A DNA stretch of 64,000 bases from Campanula takesimana (lineage: Eukaryota; Streptophyta; Magnoliopsida; Asterales; Campanulaceae), in NCBI GenBank assembly GCA_026119855.1, contig JAOWBW010000389.1:62001-126000 (forward strand), given 5' to 3'. Positions 57,816 to 64,000 of this stretch are shown here, one piece after another; position 1 is the stretch's first letter; each line of letters starts with the position of its first letter. The notes beneath the pieces are model-generated. The model made no database searches and had not been told where the DNA came from. It saw only the letters and a list, made by a program, of their open reading frames with translations. The translations under genes and the position numbers were made by a program.

Positions 57816-58010
57816 AGGTGGTCATGGTGGTTGAAGAGAGAAAGTGAAATGATGGATGGAGTGGCATTAATGTAATTTTTCATTATTTATTAAGGGCATG
57901 AGTGTCTTTTTAGTAACCCTTGGATTAGGTGGTAATATTGAAAATTCCTTGGACTAGTTGGTAATTTTGATTAGGATGAGGGACTAAATGGTAGTTGCCC
58001 CTATAAATAA

Positions 58011-58502
58011 ACGAAGGTGGTTGAGACTCGAGTTCCTTCCCGCTTGCAAACCGACTCATCGCTACGAAATCATGCTATGTCAATACCATGAGACTCATTT
58101 TTTTGTTTGTTTAGGAGTGTAGATGATTGATAAAAAAAAGTCTAAATTAAACAATAGGAGATTGGAATTAATGAATTAATGAGGCATGATTTGTTTGTCC
58201 ACATGTTTAAAATGCTTGTATGATTAATTAGCAAGTCCGCTGCTTATTTTGGACCGCCGCATTTGATGGATTATATTCGTATAGTATGTACGGTCCTCCC
58301 TCTATTTCTACACAAATTGCAATTATTTCAGTTGAATTATTCAAGATAATGGGCGAGTGAACTGAACTAGTTAGCTCTTTTCTTTTTTAATGATAATCTC
58401 TCTCTCTACTTATCGACTGCCGACTGGTATGTATTTTGTGCTTTAAGACCGGGTCTTTGGTTTACAAGACCACATTAACAAGAATAAGAACAAAAAATCT
58501 TA
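58011..58502. other. Intergenic, nothing recognised
   Basis: Single-copy-looking AT-rich DNA with a CT microsatellite near 58397-58410. Confidence 0.5.
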
Positions 58503-58806
58503 CCCTTCCGCCCCAAAATAAATATTTATTTATTTTTAATAAAAATCTAAAAATTTGTGAATATAAATATAATGGTAAAAATATAAGTATTCTCGTTATA
58601 CACTGCTAAATTTTCACATTTGTAAGCAAATAGTGAAATGTTTTCTTTTGAACGAAGCATATAATGAAATGTTAAAAAATTGATACAAGAATATTTTTTA
58701 GTAAGAAAGGGCATTAATCTTTTTAAAAAAAAAGATTGATATTTAATGCATGACGGAGCGAGTAGTCGAGTACTACATTGGTTATTCAATTTTGGACGGA
58801 TGGGAG
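58503..58806. mobile_element. Stowaway-type MITE
   Basis: TA on both sides. Left end CCCTTCCGCCCCAAAATAAA, right end TTTTGGACGGATGGGAG. Confidence 0.78.
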
Positions 58807-59107
58807 TATCATCTTATCGTAAAGTATATTTTAAGACGTTGTATAATATGTACTGTATATTGTATATAGACCAGGTCCAATTGTGGTCACATACAGCCTA
58901 CAGGGTGGGGTTGGACTCGCTTGTTCAGCTCCCACTATGTACCCATTTTATGCCTTACTTACTAGACTAACGCCCGTGCGATGCACGATTTTATAAATAT
59001 GTTATTTAAATTTCAATAGTATGTTATTTATTAATAATATCTTTATCATTTTATAAGAACTACACCATTTGTTATAGCGTGTATTTTTCAATCAATCATT
59101 ATTATAT

Positions 59108-59590
59108 CATTACAACAAAAATGACTTTTCCCGGCACTTATTTACCGTCACTTTCATGTGTGCCGCTAATTCCCGACACTTTTGAAAAAAGTGCCGCTAA
59201 TTCTAGGCACTTTTGAAAAGCCCAGCTAAATTAGCGGCACTTTTGATAAAGTGCCGGTAATTTCCGGCACTTTTTTATAATGTGTCGCTAAAAAAAAAAG
59301 ATGTTTGTTTTGAAATTTTTATTTAATCTTTAAATTTAATCATATTTTTCATGTAACATTGCTTTAATTTGTTACATATATTAGTTTTTTAAAGTGCCGG
59401 GAAATTCCGGCACTTTTGAAAAGTGCCGGTAAATTCCGGCACTTTTAAAGTGCCGGTAATTATTGCCAACACCACTTTTTCCGGCACTTTCAAAATTGCC
59501 GAAAAAAGTGCCGAAAATAGCTTTTCCGGCACTTTTTTTCAATTTCCGGCACTTTTTAAAGTGCCGGGAAAAGTCACTATTGTTGTAGTG
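59108..59590. mobile_element. Non-autonomous CACTA (En/Spm) element
   Basis: Ends are CATTACAACAAAAATGACTT (the CACTA with one C to T change) and TATTGTTGTAGTG. TAT duplicates on both sides (59105-59107, 59591-59593). About 20 subterminal AGTGCCGG/CCGGCACTTTT repeats in both orientations crowd both ends, the expected transposase-binding arrangement. 483 bp, no transposase. A 63-codon frame over the repeats is spurious. Confidence 0.92.
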
Positions 59591-59593
59591 TAT

Positions 59594-60224
59594 CCTATTA
59601 TTTTAATTTCTTAAATTATGTCGATCAAATTATTAAGAAATTAAACCAAGCATCAAATCAAATTCTCCATTTCTAAACCATTTTTAACAATTTTCCTGAT
59701 ACAACAACTATTATCATGTGTTAATGAAAAAGTAGTCAAGCCAATTTTCAAAAAAAAAATTATATATATGTATATATAAGAATTAATTTTCATTATTAGT
59801 AGTCTTTATATATTTCTAACAATCAATATTTTTATTCTAATAACTAACAGTAAATGCAATTAAAATACCACTACTGACTATCATCGTCAACATTTAAGCG
59901 GGTTTTTTTTAATGTAGTGTTCACATATAAATTGATTAAATTTAGAAATTAAAAGATTTAAAGTGTCTAATTATAATGTGTACAATTGTTATTGGTGTAT
60001 GTAAATTGATTAAAGTGAATAATTAAAAGATATAATGGAGAGGGAGTAATTGTAGAAAGACAATAATTAATGCATACAATAAATATTTAAATTAATTAAA
60101 TGTAATTTAATTAATATACTTAGTTAATAATTGATTGTGTCAAGCAAGAGGTTTTGGAGGGAATTTTTTTAACCAGAAGCCGTCACATGGCATTGCTGAT
60201 GTCAGCGGCTTCTGTTTAGTAATA
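59594..60224. other. Intergenic AT-rich DNA
   Basis: No gene or element ends seen. Confidence 0.5.
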
Positions 60225-60459
60225 CTCTCTCTGTTTCAAAATAACTGTCACTTTTGGTCAAACAGAGGTAAGTTTGACCAATAAATTTAAACCAAAAATA
60301 ATGATCCTAATAATAATTTAAAAATTGTTATTAAAAGTATTATTAATTATAATATAATGACAAATTTTAGATTTTTATTATCATCATTATTTTTTATTTA
60401 AAGTATTGGTCATTACATCTGATTGATCAAAAGCGACAGTTATTTTGAACCTGAGGGAG
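60225..60459. mobile_element. Stowaway-type MITE
   Basis: TA flanks. Left end CTCTCTCTGTTTCAAAATAA, right end CCTGAGGGAG. Same family as 11810-12047. Confidence 0.88.
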
Positions 60460-60529
60460 TAGTATATAGATAAGTGTCAAGTGGTTTCTTTTTATGCCTT
60501 TGTTATGAAGCAATATATATATATATATA

Positions 60530-60808
60530 CTCCATTATCCATCCCACCTTACTTGACACGTATTTTTATTTTGGTTTATCTCACTTCACTTGAGACTCTC
60601 TAAAATAGCTCTGTTTATTATTTTATATTAAAACTACCACACCACTGATTTTCTCTTTTCATTTTTCACCACTCAATTTATTCAATCAACACTACTATTT
60701 ACCCCACTCATTTTATCTCTTCATTTTCTACCACACATTTTATTTTATTCTTTTTCCTTAGTTATTGTGTCCACCTCTTAGAACTCAAGTGAGGTGGGGC
60801 GGATGGAG
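60530..60808. mobile_element. Stowaway-type MITE inserted in a TA microsatellite
   Basis: Left end CTCCATTATCCATCCCACCT, right end AGGTGGGGCGGATGGAG, set in (TA)n runs on both sides. Confidence 0.85.
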
Positions 60809-60874
60809 TATATATAGGCAGGTATATATGCATATATAGGCAGGTATATATGCATATATAGGTAGGTATATATG
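60809..60874. repeat. 22-bp tandem repeat, three copies
   Basis: CATATATAGGCAGGTATATATG repeats next to the preceding MITE end, possibly grown from the TA-rich target. Confidence 0.85.
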
Positions 60875-61410
60875 GTTAGCTTGTTACCTTTAACCATGTC
60901 TGAAAAAGTTGAGACTGCAGTGCACCTATGTTGGTTCTGGTAGATAGTTGTAGATGGACATCTCTATCTAGTACAATTGCCTTTAATCAGGTGTGGAATG
61001 GGGAACATGATCTATCAATGAATAAAGATGACTAAATAAAGTTGGAAAAATCTACAGAATTTTGCATTTTGGTTAAAGCAGCTAGAGAGCACACTATGGG
61101 CCTCCAAGTAAGAAGCGTCATAGATTGATTCGGGTAGGACTTTACGACACAATAAAGGAATCTGAGTCCAATGAGCAGTTTCGAGGTAGTTTACATTGTT
61201 CGCTTTGTATTTCACACGACTGGTGAGATTAGTTTTGTATGTAAACGCGGGTCTCACTTAATTTCAAAATCATCTTGTCCGTCGAGCAAACAAAGTGAGC
61301 AAATTGGTCAAATCGACACCTTTCACAGCAGCTCCCTTATGTGATGGCTAGTCCGCTACCTATCATGGAACTATTAGGAGCCCAAGTTTGTTGCGCACAT
61401 ATAAAAACTC
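60875..61410. other. Intergenic, nothing recognised
   Basis: An 80-codon minus-strand frame (61257-61015) has no family resemblance. Confidence 0.45.
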
Positions 61411-62006
61411 TGTTAGTAAATCAGACCCAAGAGATAGAAAATAATAATTAACACGAGAAATAACAAGACAGAATTTACGTGGTTCACCAATCTCTATTGG
61501 CTACCTCCACGGGCAAAGGGAAACAGATATTATTATGGCGAAGAAACAATTACAAGAATATGATCACACTAATCTATGTTTGCATGAACTTTGATCACAA
61601 AGTTCCTAGCTATGCAAAACCCTAGATCTAGTATTATTGATCTTTCTTTCTCTCTGAGTAATTGAACTACTGAATTAAATTAGGACGGAAAATTGTATAA
61701 TATACGCATACTCTAAAACTCCTAATACTAAGTCTATACTGAATGTCATAATCCTTATTAAACAAGAAGTATTCTTGCTTCAAAAAACTAGTCAACCGGT
61801 CAAACAAAGAACTTGAGAAAGCCCAAATTTCCTTGCGGCCCACATGCTCCAAAATTGTTCCTTGGTGTGAAATTCACAGAGAATTCATGTGCCCTCCATA
61901 TGCGCACGCCAGCTTCAGTATTACTCATTCTGTCCCGGAATTACGAACTTGTTAATTTAATCCATTTAAATTTACGTCCTGAAATTCAAAGGCATTAAAC
62001 TTAACA
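61411..62006 (-). repeat. 3' LTR of a copia relic
   Basis: Starts TGTTAGTAAATC and ends ACTTAACA on the plus strand. On the minus strand a purine-rich AAGGTGGAGAT (62007-62017) lies directly upstream, as a polypurine tract. The partner LTR is not in the window, so the outer boundary is inferred. Confidence 0.7.
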
Positions 62007-62298
62007 ATCTCCACCTTAACTTTGAATCTCCCCAGTTAATTCAAATGCACGAGCTTTCCGACATAGCCTCCACCTTGAGCCACATCCCTCGAACTAGATT
62101 TTCCAACCTTTGCTTCAGTCTGTCTTTCGTCAAAGACACTAGATTTTGTCCTCCGGACAACCAGATTTTTCGCGCGCGCCATGTATCTTCAAGACACTCA
62201 GAATTTGTCTCACCAGGCAAACAACCTTGTCCTCTGGACAATCAGATTTTCTGCATGCAATGTATCCTACGGACACCCAGAATCACTCCAACGGGCAA
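62007..62298 (-). other. Gap between the truncated copia ORF and its LTR
   Basis: No coding. It contains three variants of a TTGTCCTCNGGACAANCAGATTTT unit (near 62145, 62227 and, degenerate, 62265). Confidence 0.6.
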
Positions 62299-63573
62299 TT
62301 AACAGTCATTGAGACGTGGCCCATCCAGTCGACATTGGATCTTGCCAACCATGACTGACACAATTGGTATGTGTTGATCTTCTAGCCGTGGCTTGCCCAG
62401 TTCACTCCGACCTAGAGTAAAACGATGCTCCACCTGCTCGCCAACACCCTCACCAATCTCAGAACCTTGGAGGATGAACAAGGAGCCTTTTTTTTCACCC
62501 TTCAGAATCACATCTGAACCTTTGTAGACATCCAGAACTCCACCTTCACCCTTGAAACTGTACCCCTTCTTGTCCAACCGACTAAGAGATATCAGGTTCT
62601 TTGCTACTTGTGGAACGTGTCTTACCTTGTTCAATGTGAGAGATTTGTCACCCAAAGTTCTCACCCTTACGGAGCCTATGCCAACCACCTTGCAGTCTGA
62701 TTCATTAGCCATATAAATACGGTCTCCATCTTTCTGCTCGTATGTTGTAAACTGCTCCTTGCGCGAACACATGTGATAAGATGCTCCCGAATCTAGAACC
62801 CATGCAACTTCCTCGCACGCTTCTTCTTCGGTCACCAGGGCATAATCACAATCCTCATCCAGATTGTCACTGCTTGCCGCCGCAGAAGTCGACTCAGATT
62901 TTGCCTGCTGCTCTCTCTTCTTCTTGGGACAGTCGGTCTTCCAATGCCCCTTCTCCTTGCAATAACTACAGATATCTCCAGGTCTTGGACCCCGTCTAGA
63001 ACCTCTGTTCCTTCGACCATGCCCTTTGCTGCCTTTCGCAGTCAAACCTGATGACTGAGATTCTGTACTAGTACCACTCGCCTTTCGGCGCAGTGATCTA
63101 GTCTTCAGACCAGACTTTACTTGCTCCAGAGTAATTGTATCTTTGTTCAAGCATGAATCAACATATGATTCATATGATAACGGTAGAGATATCAACAGAA
63201 TTAAAGCAGCATCCTCATCATCAATTTTCACCTCTATATTACGCAATTCAAGTAATAAAGCAGAAAATCGATCTAGATGATCCTTAATAGGCGTACCTTC
63301 AGACATATGGAAAGTGAATAAATTCTTCTTCATATAGAGCTTGTTGGTTAGAGACTTCGTCAAATAAATCTTCTCTAACGTCAGCCACAAGCCTCCCGTT
63401 GTTTCTTGATCCGCTACTTCCGCTAAGATCTCATCATCAAGACTCGTGATAATCATTGAATGAGCTTTCTCATCCAATGCTACCATGTCTGCAGACTGCA
63501 GCCTTCTTCGAATCCTTTGCTGTGGGAACGACTTGTTGGGTTTCGTAGTCACATGCGCAGCGGAATTAAGCAT
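62299..63573 (-). pseudogene. Copia gag-protease ORF, N-terminus replaced by LTR sequence
   Basis: A 424-codon frame. Residues 1 to about 14 (MLNSAAHVTTKPNK) come from the neighbouring LTR at 63534-64000. Retrotransposon gag then begins: SADMVALDEKAHSMI, GGLWLTLEKIYLTKSL, HLDRFSALLLELRNIEV, the UBN2-type domain. Zinc knuckle CSYCKEKGHWKTDC is near residue 203; retroviral-type protease WVLDSGASYHMC is near residue 258; the frame ends soon after the protease with no integrase, RT or RNase H. Only about 290 bp separate the stop from the LTR, so pol was deleted. The zinc knuckle and DSG motif are intact. It could be a deleted copy or a gag-type non-autonomous element. Confidence 0.85.
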
Positions 63574-64000
63574 TTAAAATTTAATGAAACCCAAAGCCCA
63601 TAGATCCATTCATATGATTAAGTCAAATACAACAATATGAATAGTAGAATACTAACCCTTGATGCCTTTGATTTTGCAACCTTGAATTCGATAGAGACTT
63701 GAAAACTTGATCACGATCATAGCAATAATCACCAACTTTGAAGATGATAAGTTTCACCCTCTAGCGGTATCCACACCACGAACGAATATCAAGAACACTT
63801 GATCTTGGTTGCTAGACCAATAATTGTAAAACACGCTTTCACAATTTAATAAAGAACTATATGGAATTTATTTGTGAATTATTTTGTTCCTCAATTTTTG
63901 TTCCTCAATCAATGATACCTTAGAACAAAATAAAATCTCTCTCAAACTCTTTGAGACTCACAAAGCACTAGTCAATATGGTCTGACCGAATTGGTGTTTT
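63534..64000 (-). mobile_element. LTR of another copia element, cut by the window end
   Basis: Starts TGTTGGGTTTCGTAGTCACA on the plus strand. It shares CATGCGCAGCGGAAT and GAAACCCAAA with the inverse of the copia LTR end at 19684-19725, so it belongs to a related family in minus orientation. It inserted into the gag of the copia relic. The rest lies beyond 64000. Confidence 0.75.

Larger units (their letters stand above)
55163..58001. mobile_element. Mutator-like element carrying gene-like cargo and two minisatellites
   Basis: An exact 9-bp duplication TATAAATAA (55154-55162, 58002-58010). TIRs of about 100 bp share TACCATCTAATCCCTCATCC and ACCACCTAGTCCAAG with their inverse at 57900-58001. 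Order: TIR, CT-rich leader and coding-like segment (55320-56050), 14-bp-based minisatellite (56340-56960), CGCCGGA minisatellite (57090-57815), TIR. No transposase. Confidence 0.9.

Noticed and set aside
62045..63020. Plus-strand and alternative minus-strand frames near the copia relic
   Set aside because: Shadows of the gag-protease frame and its non-coding tail.

Overview
The window is AT-rich plant nuclear DNA. It holds two intron-containing genes of typical angiosperm families (a BAHD acyltransferase and a group C MAP kinase), a pentatricopeptide-repeat pseudogene, and many plant-type transposons (Stowaway, hAT, Mutator, CACTA, Harbinger, TRIM, SINE, Ty1/copia and Ty3/gypsy). A core eudicot is likely. 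The short palindromic elements and the general texture would suit Caryophyllales, but that is a weak guess. Most open frames outside the named genes are transposon fragments or compositional artefacts.

Layout. 1-4200: low-coding DNA with three diverged tandem segments, a Stowaway MITE and two hAT MITEs with intact 8-bp target duplications (TSDs). 4200-14390: accessory DNA holding two palindromic elements rich in GTAAY/RTTAC motifs, a Harbinger-like MITE with a 416-bp internal duplication, a TRIM retrotransposon, a Pack-MULE-like element and several MITEs. 14394-32260: a three-level nest. A Mutator-like long-TIR element was split by a Ty3/gypsy chromovirus-type element on the minus strand (15285-32122), which was split in its integrase gene by a Ty1/copia element on the plus strand (18285-26633). 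TSDs and rejoined flanks support each level.

32709-35187: a two-exon BAHD acyltransferase (minus strand) with a tRNA-derived SINE in its intron. About 39650-40880: a decayed PPR gene (minus strand) with a hAT MITE inserted in its reading frame. 41134-44172: one Mutator-like element inside the terminus of another, both carrying non-transposase cargo. 44250-46165: another long-TIR element. 46706-46818: a second SINE. 49700-52790: a group C MAP kinase gene (MPK1/2/7/14 type, TEY activation loop) with a Stowaway-type MITE in each of its two introns, and with two copies of a MITE that contains telomere-like DNA on either side. 55163-58001: a Mutator-like element with a perfect 9-bp TSD that carries a gene-like leader and two minisatellites. 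59108-59590: a non-autonomous CACTA element. 61411-64000: a copia relic with only gag and protease, cut by the LTR of another copia element that runs off the window.

The two intact genes are unrelated in pathway: one acylates small metabolites, the other is a signalling kinase. Nothing suggests a gene cluster or operon. The main biological story is layered transposition, including probable trans-mobilisation of a coding-dead gypsy copy, capture of host DNA by Mutator-like elements, and transposons lodged in introns of otherwise intact genes. All boundaries, counts and comparisons were made by eye.
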